A stretch of 22,913 nucleotides of DNA from an uncultured Dialister sp. GTDB lineage: Bacteria; Bacillota; Negativicutes; Veillonellales; Dialisteraceae. The stretch spans positions 1-22,913 of the forward strand of contig CAKQBK010000043.1 of the NCBI GenBank assembly GCA_934216155.1. Direction: 5' to 3'. The first letter of the stretch is position 1; each line of letters opens with the position of its first letter. Below, in pieces: positions 12,831 to 20,385 of this stretch. The notes below the pieces were generated by a model. It worked only from the letters and a program-made list of their open reading frames with translations. It had not been told where the DNA came from and searched no databases. The position numbers were made by a program, and so were the translations under genes.

Positions 12831-13739
12831 TCAAAGCAGTCCGCCGTAAGCTTCGAGCATTTTACGTACGGTTTCCTTTTCTGCATCGGACGGTTCTACC
12901 ATCGGCAGGCGGAAATGGCCTCCTGGCTGGCCTACCAGGTTGACAGCGGTCTTGACTGGAGTTGGGCTAGCGGTGAAGAACATGCCTTTGTTGATCGGAT
13001 AGGTTTTCAGATGAAGGGCTCTGGCTTTTTCCAAGTCGCCTTTTTCAAATGCGTCTACCATAGCGAGCATATCGTCGCCGATAACGTGGCTGGATACGGA
13101 AATAATGCCTACGCCGCCAGCCAGAAGAACTGGCAGGGTGAATGCATCGTCACCGCTATAGATCATGAAGCTATCTGGAAGGAGCGCTTTTTCTTTGGTA
13201 ACCTGGTCCCAGTTGCCGGTAGCATCTTTAATACCTACTACGTTCGGGCATTCATCGACAATTCTCTTAATGGTTTCAGGCTGGATGGATACACCGGTTC
13301 TGCCTGGTACGTTGTAGAGAACCAATGGCAGGTCTACGCCTTTTGCTACGGTGGTGAAATGCTGGTACATGCCTTCCTGGTTTGGTTTAACATAGAAAGG
13401 AACAATCACCAGAGCGCAATCGATACCGGTTTCTTTGGCTTTGTTACCAAAAGCAATGGTATCGGCAGTGCTGATGGTGCCGATATTTCCCATAACCGGT
13501 ACTTTCTTTCCTGGTGCATTTTTGCCCACTGCATCTACGATGAGTTTGTACAGTTTCAATTTTTCGTCCGCAGTCATGGTAGCGCCTTCGCCGGTGGTAC
13601 CGCCTACAAGGATACCTTCAGAGCCATGAGCTACCAGGTGTTTTGCTAAAGCCACTGCACTTTCATAATCGACGGCACCATCTTCTGTGAATGGAGTAAT
13701 CATAGCCGTAATTACGCGGCCAAATTGTGCTGTTGCCAT
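12831..13739 (-). CDS. dapA: 4-hydroxy-tetrahydrodipicolinate synthase
   Basis: Condenses pyruvate with aspartate semialdehyde, the first committed step of the diaminopimelate/lysine pathway. It is 302 residues long, with GGTTGEGATM at 46-55, active-site Y142 (LVLYNVPGRTG, with R147) and Schiff-base K171 (VVGIKDATGN). ATG at 13739 was chosen because AAAGGAGAC lies just upstream. A longer frame to 13817 exists only because the 7-bp repeats there happen to be open. It lies 148 bp after asd; the spacer holds an inverted pair of 7-bp arrays. Its substrate is made by Asd and its product used by DapB, both encoded upstream in the same direction. Confidence 0.97.
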   Translation of the reverse strand: MATAQFGRVITAMITPFTEDGAVDYESAVALAKHLVAHGSEGILVGGTTGEGATMTADEKLKLYKLIVDAVGKNAPGKKVPVMGNIGTISTADTIAFGNKAKETGIDCALVIVPFYVKPNQEGMYQHFTTVAKGVDLPLVLYNVPGRTGVSIQPETIKRIVDECPNVVGIKDATGNWDQVTKEKALLPDSFMIYSGDDAFTLPVLLAGGVGIISVSSHVIGDDMLAMVDAFEKGDLEKARALHLKTYPINKGMFFTASPTPVKTAVNLVGQPGGHFRLPMVEPSDAEKETVRKMLEAYGGLL

Positions 13740-13767
13740 TTGTATGTCTCCTTTTATATAAATAATT

Positions 13768-13840
13768 TGGTGACTCGTGACTGGTGACTTGTGACTAGGA
13801 AATACGATTCCAGTCACGAGTCACCAGTCTACCAGTCACC
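13768..13840. repeat. Inverted pair of 7-bp arrays, asd-dapA spacer
   Basis: Left GTGACTC, GTGACTG, GTGACTT, GTGACTA (13769-13796); right on the minus strand GTGACTG, GTAGACTG, GTGACTC, GTGACTG (13811-13840). Only about 14 bp separate them, so a long hairpin is possible inside the dap mRNA. Confidence 0.85.
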
Positions 13841-13887
13841 GACGTATCGGTTTAAATTGATAGTAATGCACTCGCGATATACATCAC

Positions 13888-14922
13888 TTATAGCATATCA
13901 TGAGCAATCATGTATTCTGCAATCTGCAGGGTATTGAGGGCTGCGCCTTTGCGAATCTGGTCACCGGATACCCAGAGGTTGATACCGTTCGGATTAACTA
14001 GGTCTTTTCTGATACGGCCTACGGCTACGTCCGTTTTATCGGAAGTATCCAGCGGCATTGGGTAAATCATATTCTTTACATCATCCACCAGTTCTGCCCC
14101 TTCAAATCCTTCGATGGCTTTCTTAACCTGTTCTACGGTGAGAGGTTCTTCGGTTTCCACATAGATAGATTCTGCATGGCTTCTAGCGACTGGTACACGA
14201 ACAGCGGTTGGTGTGATACCAATGGCATCATCATGCATGATTTTATGGGTTTCATTGACCATCTTCATTTCTTCCTTGGTGTAATCGTTGTCCAGGAAGA
14301 CGTCAATCTGCGGAATCAGGTTGTAAGCAATCTGATAGTGTTTCGGCAAGCTAGCAGATGGAAGAATCTTTGGTTCGTAGTGTTCCCCTTTGGCAAAAGC
14401 AGCTGCTTCATCATACAGTTCATCAATGCCTTCTTTACCGGCACCGGAAACGGCCTGATAGGTGCTGACAACAATCCGTTTGATACGGGACAGGTCATAA
14501 ATCGGCTTCAGTGCCATCAGCATGATAATGGTAGAGCAGTTCGGATTGGCAATGATGCCTTTGTGCTTAGCAATATCTTCTGGATTGATTTCCGGAATAA
14601 CCAGCGGTACTTCTGGATCCATACGGAAGGTGGAAGAGTTATCGATAACAACGGCGCCTCTTTTCGCTGCTTCAGGAGCCAGGGTCTTGCTGATGCTACC
14701 GCCTGCAAAAAGAGCTACATCGATATTTTCAAAAGATTCCGGTTTTGCTTCTTCTACGGTGTATTCTTTACCGCATACCATGAGTTTTTTGCCTGCACTG
14801 CGTTTGGAAGCCAGGAGCTTCAAGGAAGCAAATTTGAAATTTCTTTCTTCAAAAAGACGGATAAATTCCTGCCCTACTGCACCGGTGGCGCCAAGGACAG
14901 CTACGCGTGGGAGTTTACTCAT
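13888..14922 (-). CDS. asd: Aspartate-semialdehyde dehydrogenase
   Basis: Reduces aspartyl phosphate to aspartate semialdehyde with NADPH, feeding lysine, threonine and methionine synthesis. It is 344 residues long, with a GATGAVG nucleotide loop (11-17), catalytic C129 in NPNCST, SGAGKEGIDEL (159-169), and the substrate-binding region RVPVARSHAES (242-252) including the catalytic His249. ATG at 14922 was chosen: AGAGAGG is 9 nt upstream, whereas a TTG at 14931 would overlap it. It starts 15 bp after the dapB stop, so the two are co-transcribed. Confidence 0.97.
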   Translation of the reverse strand: MSKLPRVAVLGATGAVGQEFIRLFEERNFKFASLKLLASKRSAGKKLMVCGKEYTVEEAKPESFENIDVALFAGGSISKTLAPEAAKRGAVVIDNSSTFRMDPEVPLVIPEINPEDIAKHKGIIANPNCSTIIMLMALKPIYDLSRIKRIVVSTYQAVSGAGKEGIDELYDEAAAFAKGEHYEPKILPSASLPKHYQIAYNLIPQIDVFLDNDYTKEEMKMVNETHKIMHDDAIGITPTAVRVPVARSHAESIYVETEEPLTVEQVKKAIEGFEGAELVDDVKNMIYPMPLDTSDKTDVAVGRIRKDLVNPNGINLWVSGDQIRKGAALNTLQIAEYMIAHDML

Positions 14923-14937
14923 AGTTCTCAACCTCTC

Positions 14938-15729
14938 TTAATCCAAATAATTTTCAAGTCCATATACAAAGCCTTTGACAGTCATAGCTTTCTTGCATGC
15001 CAACATGACGCCAGGCATAAAGGATTTACGATCCAGGGAATCGTGACGGAGTGTCAGGATTTCGCCATAACCACCAAAGAGGACTTCCTGATGAGCTACA
15101 TAGCCAGGCAGACGGACAGAATGAATGGTGATGCCTTCATACTTGCCGCCGCGAACGCCGGGCAGACTTTCTTTGGTTTCATCAGCTTCTGGTTCCTGGG
15201 TACGAGCTGCTGCCATTTTTTCAGCGGTCAGCTTAGCGGTGCCAGAAGGTGCATCGTATTTATGGTTATGATGGAGTTCAATGATTTCAGCATTAGGCAT
15301 ATATTTAGAAATTTCTGCAGATACTTTCATCAGAAGCACAGCGCCCAAGGAGAAATTCGGTGCTACCAGTCCATTGGCTCCATGGGCATCGGCGATACCG
15401 GAAAGTTCTTCACGCTGTTCTGCGGTGAGGCCTGTGGTTCCGATGACAATATTTACGCCATGTTCGAGCACAAATTTCGCATTGGCATAAATGACCTTCG
15501 GGCTAGTGAAATCGACTACTACGTCCGGTTTCCCTTTAGCAAAAGCTTCTTCCAAAGAGGCACAGATGGCGATTCCGTTGGCAGCCTTCCCTACCACTTC
15601 TCCCAAATCTTTTCCTGCAGCGCCAGGATCAACGGCTCCACAAATTTCCAAACCTTCTTCTGCCATGACAGAACGAACGACTTCGCTTCCCATTCTGCCA
15701 GCAGCTCCATTGACTAATACTTGAATCAT
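14938..15729 (-). CDS. dapB: 4-hydroxy-tetrahydrodipicolinate reductase
   Basis: Reduces the DapA product to tetrahydrodipicolinate with NAD(P)H. It is 263 residues long, with the GAAGRMG nucleotide loop (8-14), VDFTSP (72-77), GTTGL (97-101), and the catalytic ELHHNHKYDAPSGTA (151-165: H153/H154 and K157). ATG at 15729 follows AAAAGGAGGAG. Upstream codons to 15768 also lack stops but have no homology. First gene of dapB-asd-dapA, with a strong promoter upstream. Confidence 0.97.
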   Translation of the reverse strand: MIQVLVNGAAGRMGSEVVRSVMAEEGLEICGAVDPGAAGKDLGEVVGKAANGIAICASLEEAFAKGKPDVVVDFTSPKVIYANAKFVLEHGVNIVIGTTGLTAEQREELSGIADAHGANGLVAPNFSLGAVLLMKVSAEISKYMPNAEIIELHHNHKYDAPSGTAKLTAEKMAAARTQEPEADETKESLPGVRGGKYEGITIHSVRLPGYVAHQEVLFGGYGEILTLRHDSLDRKSFMPGVMLACKKAMTVKGFVYGLENYLD

Positions 15730-15799
15730 AGTAACTCCTCCTTTTATAGTGCGTAAAAAGAGAGACACTCTCCCTTTTATAGCTTATCTATTAAGATTA

Positions 15800-15828
15800 A
15801 TGATAGTGTAAAAAGCGGGAGTCGTCAA
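15800..15828 (-). promoter_or_regulatory. dapB: Promoter of dapB-asd-dapA
   Basis: On the minus strand TTGACG (15828-15823), a 17-bp spacer, and TATCAT (15805-15800), about 70 nt before the dapB start. I saw no lysine riboswitch in the leader, which is too short for one. Confidence 0.8.
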
Positions 15829-15876
15829 TAGAAAGTTTATGCTTTTTGTCATTTAATTATGCATTAGTGGCATAGT

Positions 15877-15907
15877 GTGACTGGTAGACTAGTGACTGGT
15901 GACTAGT
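15877..15907 (+). repeat. 7-bp array (GTGACTG)
   Basis: GTGACTG, GTAGACTA, GTGACTG, GTGACTA. It lies upstream of the dapB promoter and has no inverted partner of the same unit type nearby. Confidence 0.75.
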
Positions 15908-15964
15908 AAATAGTATCTGTTCGTTAATTCCAATTTCAACTAGAATAAAATCGGATTAGCAATT

Positions 15965-16026
15965 GTTGCTGGTTGTTAGTTGTTTGTTGTTGGGGCCAAA
16001 CAACCGACAACTAACAACCAACAACA
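15965..16026. repeat. Inverted pair of 7-bp arrays (GTTGTTN)
   Basis: GTTGCTG, GTTGTTA, GTTGTTT, GTTGTTG, a short centre GGGCCAA, then ACAACCG, ACAACTA, ACAACCA, ACAACAG. The two arms match in unit type and nearly touch, so this forms an almost uninterrupted hairpin of about 27 bp. Confidence 0.85.
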
Positions 16027-16162
16027 GTAAGTGCACAGAAATCTGCACAATAGCCCGTATTCCTATGCACCTCCATGACAATATTTCACTGCATATATTC
16101 AGTAAATATCGGGCGTATGAATTATCGAGCATTCACTACTTACCTCTCTCAAAATTCTCCAC

Positions 16163-16198
16163 AAAAAAACTGCTACCCGAAGGTAACAGTTCTTTTTT
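16163..16198 (-). terminator. Terminator of rplU-prp-rpmA
   Basis: ACTGCTACC and GGTAACAGT pair around CGAA, with an A run at 16163-16169 (a U tract on the minus strand) and a T run on the other side. It starts 6 bp after the rpmA stop. Confidence 0.88.
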
Positions 16199-16203
16199 AC
16201 TCA

Positions 16204-16488
16204 TTATTCATTTACAGGATATACGCTAACCTGTCTCTTGTCTCTGCCGAGACGTTCGAAAGCAATTCTGCCTTCAGCAACTGCAAAGAGTGTATCGTCT
16301 TTGCCGATCTTAACGTTCAGGCCTGGATGGAGGTGAGTACCTCTCTGACGAACGATAATGTTGCCTGGTTTAGCAATCTGACCTGCATGCATTTTGGTTC
16401 CCAGACGCTGCGCATTGGAGTCACGGCCGTTCTTTGTGCTGGAAACACCTTTTTTATGAGCGAATAACTGAAGATCAAACAGTAACAT
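16204..16488 (-). CDS. rpmA: 50S ribosomal protein L27
   Basis: Large-subunit protein near the peptidyl-transferase centre, 94 residues. It begins MLLFDLQLF followed by AHKKG. In Firmicutes such a nine-residue extension must be removed by the protease Prp between F and A before L27 can work, and prp is the preceding gene. The core [21 protein letters not shown] (10-30) and [15 protein letters not shown] (45-59) is typical. ATG at 16488 was chosen, with AAAGGGG 8 nt upstream; a GTG at 16497 would overlap the Shine-Dalgarno and lengthen the cleaved peptide. It lies 13 bp after prp. Confidence 0.97.
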   Translation of the reverse strand: MLLFDLQLFAHKKGVSSTKNGRDSNAQRLGTKMHAGQIAKPGNIIVRQRGTHLHPGLNVKIGKDDTLFAVAEGRIAFERLGRDKRQVSVYPVNE

Positions 16489-16501
16489 GAAATTCACCCC
16501 T

Positions 16502-16819
16502 TTATTTGTTAAATTTTAATTTATCAGGATACTGTTCCTGAATGGACTTCAAACCATGCACCATAGTTTCTATCAAGACCTGGCTTTTTTCATTCTCTTG
16601 AGAAGAAATATCCACGTCTAAGAAGCCCGATTTCGAATCAAAAGTCCCTGCCAAGTGAAGTACATCCTGTAATCCCTGCGCGATAGTCAACGAAATAGCT
16701 GATACAGCAGCACAGATCAGGTCATACTCTGCATCTCCTTCATACCCATCGGCATGTCCGGAAATACAAAAACCTGTATAGAGTCCTTTTACATTCTTAT
16801 GCAATGTGACGGTAATCAT
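16502..16819 (-). CDS. prp: Ribosomal-processing cysteine protease Prp
   Basis: Cuts the N-terminal extension from L27. The 105-residue protein has the family signature SGHADGYEG (20-28) and [10 protein letters not shown] (34-43), giving the catalytic pair H22 and C36. The remainder is a typical small alpha/beta fold. The start ATG overlaps the rplU stop (TAATG), so translation is coupled. It sits between the L21 and L27 genes as in other Firmicutes, and its target L27 carries the expected extension. Confidence 0.95.
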   Translation of the reverse strand: MITVTLHKNVKGLYTGFCISGHADGYEGDAEYDLICAAVSAISLTIAQGLQDVLHLAGTFDSKSGFLDVDISSQENEKSQVLIETMVHGLKSIQEQYPDKLKFNK

Positions 16820-17127
16820 TAGCCTTCGATCTTTTCGATCTGAACTTTTGTGAATGGCTGACGATGTCCCTGACGACGACGGTAGTTGGACTTAGCTTTG
16901 TATTTGAAAATACGAATCTTAGCTTCTTTACCCTGTTCAAGAACCTTAGCTGTAACCTTTGCGCCTGCAACGGTTGGCTGGCCAATCTTTACTGCATCAC
17001 CAGATACGAGAAGAACTTCTTCAAATGTAACTTCTTCGCCCTGCTGAGCTTCCAGTTTTTCAATGGTAATGACTTTGCCTTCTTCAACGCAGTACTGTTT
17101 ACCACCGGTTTTGATAATTGCGTACAT
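16819..17127 (-). CDS. rplU: 50S ribosomal protein L21
   Basis: Large-subunit protein that binds 23S rRNA, 102 residues. Visible: [18 protein letters not shown] (1-18), [16 protein letters not shown], and the rRNA-binding [18 protein letters not shown] (73-90). ATG at 17127 follows AGAGGAGGTG. First gene of rplU-prp-rpmA, preceded by a structured leader and a consensus promoter. Confidence 0.98.
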   Translation of the reverse strand: MYAIIKTGGKQYCVEEGKVITIEKLEAQQGEEVTFEEVLLVSGDAVKIGQPTVAGAKVTAKVLEQGKEAKIRIFKYKAKSNYRRRQGHRQPFTKVQIEKIEG

Positions 17128-17230
17128 GTGTGCACCTCCTCTTTACTATACTCGCCGAATATGGCAGCTTACAAAAGCATTTACGGAGCCGTCTCCGTGC
17201 GGTTGCGTCATGGCACCTTGTACAATGACT
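17128..17230 (-). ncRNA. Probable L21 leader RNA
   Basis: On the minus strand the leader contains CCATGACGCAACCGCACGGA, a strong hairpin ACGGAG-ACGG-CTCCGT, a second GCTTTTGTAAGC hairpin, then GCTGCCATATTCGGCGAG before the Shine-Dalgarno. Firmicutes often carry an autoregulatory L21 leader at this place, and both the position and the ACGCAACCGC..GGAGACGGCTCC pattern fit what I remember of it. Not verified by covariance model. Confidence 0.65.
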
Positions 17231-17235
17231 TGATT

Positions 17236-17264
17236 ATTGTAGCAAAAAAGATGTCGCTTGTCAA
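17236..17264 (-). promoter_or_regulatory. rplU: Promoter of rplU-prp-rpmA
   Basis: On the minus strand TTGACA (17264-17259), a 17-bp spacer, and TACAAT (17241-17236). A near-perfect vegetative promoter, as expected for ribosomal protein genes. Confidence 0.9.
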
Positions 17265-17285
17265 ATGTTTTTTCATTTGGTGCCT

Positions 17286-17351
17286 AGGGACTGGTGACTG
17301 GTGCCTAGGAAAAATTATCCCCCAGTCACCAGTCACGAGTCACCAGTCACC
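17286..17351. repeat. Inverted pair of 7-bp arrays, nadK-rplU spacer
   Basis: Left GGGACTG, GTGACTG, GTGCCTA (17286-17308); right CAGTCAC, CAGTCAC, GAGTCAC, CAGTCACC (17322-17351). The arms are separated by about 13 bp and lie between the nadK terminator and the rplU promoter. Confidence 0.82.
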
Positions 17352-17356
17352 AAATG

Positions 17357-17400
17357 AAAAAAAGCGGCGTTTTCAAATCATACGCACCGCCGCTATTTTT
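17357..17400 (-). terminator. nadK terminator
   Basis: AGCGGCG (17363-17369) pairs with CGCCGCT (17388-17394), with an A run at 17357-17363 giving the U tract on the minus strand. It overlaps the nadK stop codon by two bases. Confidence 0.88.
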
Positions 17401-18271
17401 ACTGCTTTTCGCAAATTTTCCGCACCAGTTTCTGCGTAATGGTGCCAAAGAAATTTTGGTCTTGGAACCGAATAAAACGAATCGGTTTCTCCGCCCCCTG
17501 GATCATAAGAGAATCTGTATGGGTAAATAAGCATGATTCACTGCCATCGAGGGAAATACTAAGGGTATTTTCCCGTTCTGGTACAGTAATTTTGACCCTA
17601 TCACTGCTTTTCAGCACCACAGGGAACCGTTGCAAACTATGGGCACAGATGGGCACCACAATCATGCGGTCATCGGTGGGCCCAAGCACGGGGCCTCCGC
17701 AAGAGAGAGAGTATCCGGTAGAACCAGTGGGAGAAGAAATAATGAGCCCATCGGCCGCATATTCTTGAATGAAATGGTCATTAACGAAAAGATTGATTCT
17801 CGCCAGCTGACCAATTTGTGCATGACCGATGACGATATCATTCAGTACCGTAGTGAGTGCTTTCTGTTTTCCATTCTGGTGATGAATGGTAGAAGAAATA
17901 AACAAACGTGCTTCTTCTACATATTCCCCTCTCATAATTTGGTCAATTCGTTTTTCTGTATCTTCCGGGGTGATGCTATTTAAGAACCCCAAATCTCCCA
18001 AATGGATACCTACCATTTTTATGGAATAGTCCGCAAAGGTACGAGCTGCACCAAGGAAAGACCCATCTCCCCCAATGGAGAGAATGCAATCTGTGTGTCC
18101 CAATTCGTCGATAGATCCAAAAGGACCATGAAGCCCTTGGGCTTCCAATCCTTCTTGCATGACAGAGGGCAGTACATAGGTATTTCCTTTTGCCTCCAGG
18201 AGACGTAGCAACTGCGGTAAATAAGGAAATAAATTTTTCTTACCCAAATTGGGGAAAATACCAAATTTCAT
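17399..18271 (-). CDS. nadK: NAD kinase
   Basis: Phosphorylates NAD to NADP in the cytoplasm. It is 290 residues long, with the GGDGS catalytic motif (67-71), VLNDIVI (142-148) and the glycine-rich SSPTGSTGYSLSCGGP (179-194). The N-terminus MKFGIFPNLGK is typical of the family in Firmicutes. ATG at 18271 is preceded by AAGAGGT. It follows tlyA on the same strand, an arrangement shared with many Firmicutes where argR and recN follow; here the ribosomal operon follows instead. A strong terminator ends it. Confidence 0.97.
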   Translation of the reverse strand: MKFGIFPNLGKKNLFPYLPQLLRLLEAKGNTYVLPSVMQEGLEAQGLHGPFGSIDELGHTDCILSIGGDGSFLGAARTFADYSIKMVGIHLGDLGFLNSITPEDTEKRIDQIMRGEYVEEARLFISSTIHHQNGKQKALTTVLNDIVIGHAQIGQLARINLFVNDHFIQEYAADGLIISSPTGSTGYSLSCGGPVLGPTDDRMIVVPICAHSLQRFPVVLKSSDRVKITVPERENTLSISLDGSESCLFTHTDSLMIQGAEKPIRFIRFQDQNFFGTITQKLVRKICEKQ

Positions 18272-18291
18272 AATAATACCTCTTAAAATAA

Positions 18292-18360
18292 AGGTGACTG
18301 GTGACTCGTGACTCGTGACTAGGCACCAGGAAATCCCCAGTCCCCAGTCTACTAGTCACC
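18292..18360. repeat. Inverted pair of 7-bp arrays, tlyA-nadK spacer
   Basis: Left GTGACTG, GTGACTC, GTGACTC, GTGACTA (18292-18320); right, on the minus strand, GTGACTA, GTAGACTG, GGGACTG (18336-18360). It begins 7 bases after the tlyA stop and ends about 20 bp before the nadK Shine-Dalgarno. Confidence 0.82.
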
Positions 18361-18367
18361 ATACATC

Positions 18368-19189
18368 TTATTTCTTCAATACCTCATGGGCCTCTTCCAC
18401 CACTTGATGAATCCGTTCTTCTGTGATGGGTGTTTCAGGTTGTTGCCATTTCAGATACGCCAGGAATTCTATATTTCCTGAGCCACCTTTGATCGGCGAA
18501 AAGGTGAGATCCCAGCAATGGAATCCTTCTTCTTCAAAAGCAGCCAGCGTATCGGCTACCACTTCTTCGTGAATTTCCGGTTCTCTGACGATACCGCCTT
18601 TGCCAACTTTTTCTTTTCCGGCCTCAAATTGGGGCTTAATCAAAATGGCCATGGAGCCATCTTCTTTCAGAATGGATTTCACGGCTGGGATGATTTTTAA
18701 TACGGAAATAAAGGAAACGTCAGTGGATACAAAATCCACTTTTTCCCCCAGTGTCTCTTCAGTGACCACTTTGATATTGGTCTTTTCCATATTCACCACC
18801 TGCGGGTTGGAACGAAGTTTCCAATCCAGCTGGTTGGTTCCTACATCAATGGCGAAAACTTTCGCGGCCCCATTTTGCAAAGCGCAATCGGTAAATCCAC
18901 CGGTGGACGCCCCAATATCCGCCATGACCTTTCCTTTCATATCGATATGGAAGGTCTTCAATGCTTTTTCCAATTTATATCCGCCGCGACCCACATAGGG
19001 CATCACGTGACCTTTAATACGAAGTTTCGCATCCACAGGAATCTTTGTCCCCGCTTTATCCACCGGTACATCATTCACTAGAATGATGCCGGCCATAATA
19101 TGCCGCTTGGCATTTTCCCGACTGTCAAAAAAGCCCTGCTCTACCAGGAGCACATCGAGCCGTTCTTTCTTTACTTTCTGATTGGACAA
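18368..19189 (-). CDS. tlyA: TlyA family rRNA 2'-O-methyltransferase
   Basis: Methylates ribosomal RNA ribose with S-adenosylmethionine; annotated as hemolysin in old databases, though the enzyme activity is the established function. The S4 RNA-binding domain covers about the first 60 residues (KERLDVLLVEQGFFDSRENA...), then YVGRGGYKLEKAL, the SAM motif DIGASTGGFTDCAL (about 91-104), STDVSFIS and ILIKPQFEAG. The start is uncertain: ATG at 19204 has no Shine-Dalgarno and itself overlaps a GAGGT, whereas TTG at 19189 lies 8 nt after that GAGGT. I chose TTG, giving about 273 residues. It lies about 100 bp after ispA across a 7-bp array; dxs, often placed between them, is absent. Confidence 0.94.
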   Translation of the reverse strand: MSNQKVKKERLDVLLVEQGFFDSRENAKRHIMAGIILVNDVPVDKAGTKIPVDAKLRIKGHVMPYVGRGGYKLEKALKTFHIDMKGKVMADIGASTGGFTDCALQNGAAKVFAIDVGTNQLDWKLRSNPQVVNMEKTNIKVVTEETLGEKVDFVSTDVSFISVLKIIPAVKSILKEDGSMAILIKPQFEAGKEKVGKGGIVREPEIHEEVVADTLAAFEEEGFHCWDLTFSPIKGGSGNIEFLAYLKWQQPETPITEERIHQVVEEAHEVLKK

Positions 19190-19210
19190 TTTGTTATACC
19201 TCATGTATGT

Positions 19211-19286
19211 AATTGGTGACTGGTGACTGGTGACTCGTGACTAGTGACTAGTGACTGGTGACTAGTCACGAGTCACCAGTCACCAA
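19211..19286. repeat. Long 7-bp array with inverted end, ispA-tlyA spacer
   Basis: Seven or eight GTGACTN units in a row (19216-19265; N = G, G, C, A, A, G, A), immediately followed by the inverted units TAGTCAC, GAGTCAC, CAGTCACC (19264-19285). This is the longest homogeneous array in the window and the inversion is abrupt, at GTGACTAGTCAC, a perfect palindrome. Confidence 0.88.
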
Positions 19287-19288
19287 AC

Positions 19289-20167
19289 TCACTTCGTTCT
19301 CACCAAAAGCAGATCCGCCAATTCTTCTAACCCTTTTGTTTCTCGCCCGGTTTCCTTTAGCGATGCTTTGGCTGCTTCCGCTTCTTGTTTTGCCAGAGAG
19401 AATGCCTTGTCTTTCCCTAAAATCGTCACATAGGTAGATTTATGATCCACCGTATCCTGGTTCGGCATTTTTCCCATTTCATCCAAATGACCATTTACAT
19501 CCAAAAGGTCATCGGTGATTTGGAAAAGCAATCCCAAGTGGCTACCAAAATCATGCCATGTCTGTGCTTCTTTTCCTTCTATCCCGGCCATAGCCACCGC
19601 CATATCTACAGGCGCACACAGAAGGCAACCGGTTTTACAATGGTCCATGAGCTGCAATTCTGCCAGGGTCAAATCTGTCCCTTCTGCGTGGATATCATGG
19701 GCCTGCCCACCTACCATTCCGGAAGGGCCCGATGCTTTGGCAAGGATATCCATCAATTGGCACCGAAGGAGCGGAGATATTTCCTTTTGACCCACCAATA
19801 GTTCAAATGCATAGGTCAAAAGTCCGTCGCCAGCCATAGTGGCCATGCCGGCTCCATACACCATGTGATTGGTTGGCTTTCCCCGGCGATAGGCATCATT
19901 ATCCATGGCAGGTAAGTCATCATGAATCAGGGAATAGGTATGGACACATTCCAAGGCACAAGCTACATCTAAAAATTTTTCACTTTCTTTTCCTAAGATT
20001 TCCAGCACAGCCAGGAACAAAAACGGACGAATCCGTTTTCCCCCTGCATTCAAGCTGTAATTCATGGCATCATAGAGGCACTGATGTTCCTTGCAATCAG
20101 CATGCAGCAAATCCTGCAAACGAGCATTGATGATGTGCTGTTTTTCCTTCCATAACTCTTGTATCAT
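19289..20167 (-). CDS. ispA: Farnesyl diphosphate synthase
   Basis: Polyprenyl synthetase that adds isopentenyl diphosphate to allylic diphosphates in the cytoplasm; 292 residues. Visible: GGKRIRP (42-48), first Asp-rich motif DDLPAMD (83-89), K178 region HCKTG, and second Asp-rich motif ITDDLLD (217-223). The residues before the first motif, HTYSLIH, place an aromatic at the -5 position, which in bacterial enzymes limits the chain to C15, so farnesyl is preferred over geranylgeranyl. The start overlaps the xseB stop by 4 bp (ATGA). Order xseA-xseB-ispA is conserved across Firmicutes. Confidence 0.96.
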   Translation of the reverse strand: MIQELWKEKQHIINARLQDLLHADCKEHQCLYDAMNYSLNAGGKRIRPFLFLAVLEILGKESEKFLDVACALECVHTYSLIHDDLPAMDNDAYRRGKPTNHMVYGAGMATMAGDGLLTYAFELLVGQKEISPLLRCQLMDILAKASGPSGMVGGQAHDIHAEGTDLTLAELQLMDHCKTGCLLCAPVDMAVAMAGIEGKEAQTWHDFGSHLGLLFQITDDLLDVNGHLDEMGKMPNQDTVDHKSTYVTILGKDKAFSLAKQEAEAAKASLKETGRETKGLEELADLLLVRTK

Positions 20168-20385
20168 GGCTCTTTTCCCTCCATCATGGTTTCCAACTCT
20201 TTTGACAGCTGATTTGCTTCTTCCTCAGCAGCGCCAAGGAGCGACAGACATTGTTTAGCCGCAGAAATACCATCCCGATAGGACTGCATCATTTCTTCCA
20301 AAGAAATACCTTCTTCATTCACTTTGGCTGCTGCTTGCCGAAGCTGTTCCATCTGTCCTTCAAAAGTACTTTTCGTTTTATCCAT
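20164..20385 (-). CDS. xseB: Exodeoxyribonuclease VII small subunit
   Basis: 73 residues. Forms the helical companion of XseA; several copies bind each large subunit. The sequence TFEGQMEQLRQAAAKVNEEG is followed by a heptad-like amphipathic helix (LEEMMQSYRDGISAAKQCLSLL) as in other XseB. ATG at 20385 was chosen, with AGAGGG upstream; the open frame to 20472 lies inside xseA and shows no homology. It overlaps xseA by 8 bp and ispA by 4 bp. Confidence 0.94.
   Translation of the reverse strand: MDKTKSTFEGQMEQLRQAAAKVNEEGISLEEMMQSYRDGISAAKQCLSLLGAAEEEANQLSKELETMMEGKEP

Larger units (their letters stand above)
15730..16203. other. Gap of about 470 bp between rpmA and dapB
   Basis: No gene seen. 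It holds the dapB promoter, a 7-bp array (15877-15907), an inverted pair of GTTGTTN arrays (15965-16026), an unexplained stretch at 16034-16150 with short inverted repeats (GTGCA/TGCAC; GCCCGTATT with AATATCGGGC), and the rpmA terminator. Confidence 0.6.

Noticed and set aside
13740..13817. N-terminal extension of dapA
   Set aside because: The added residues are translated 7-bp repeats, and a good Shine-Dalgarno precedes the ATG at 13739.
14176..15717. 513-residue plus-strand open frame
   Set aside because: It lies opposite asd and dapB, both with intact catalytic motifs and starts.
15730..15799. Lysine riboswitch before dapB
   Set aside because: The leader from the predicted promoter to dapB is about 65-70 nt, much too short, with none of the expected motifs.
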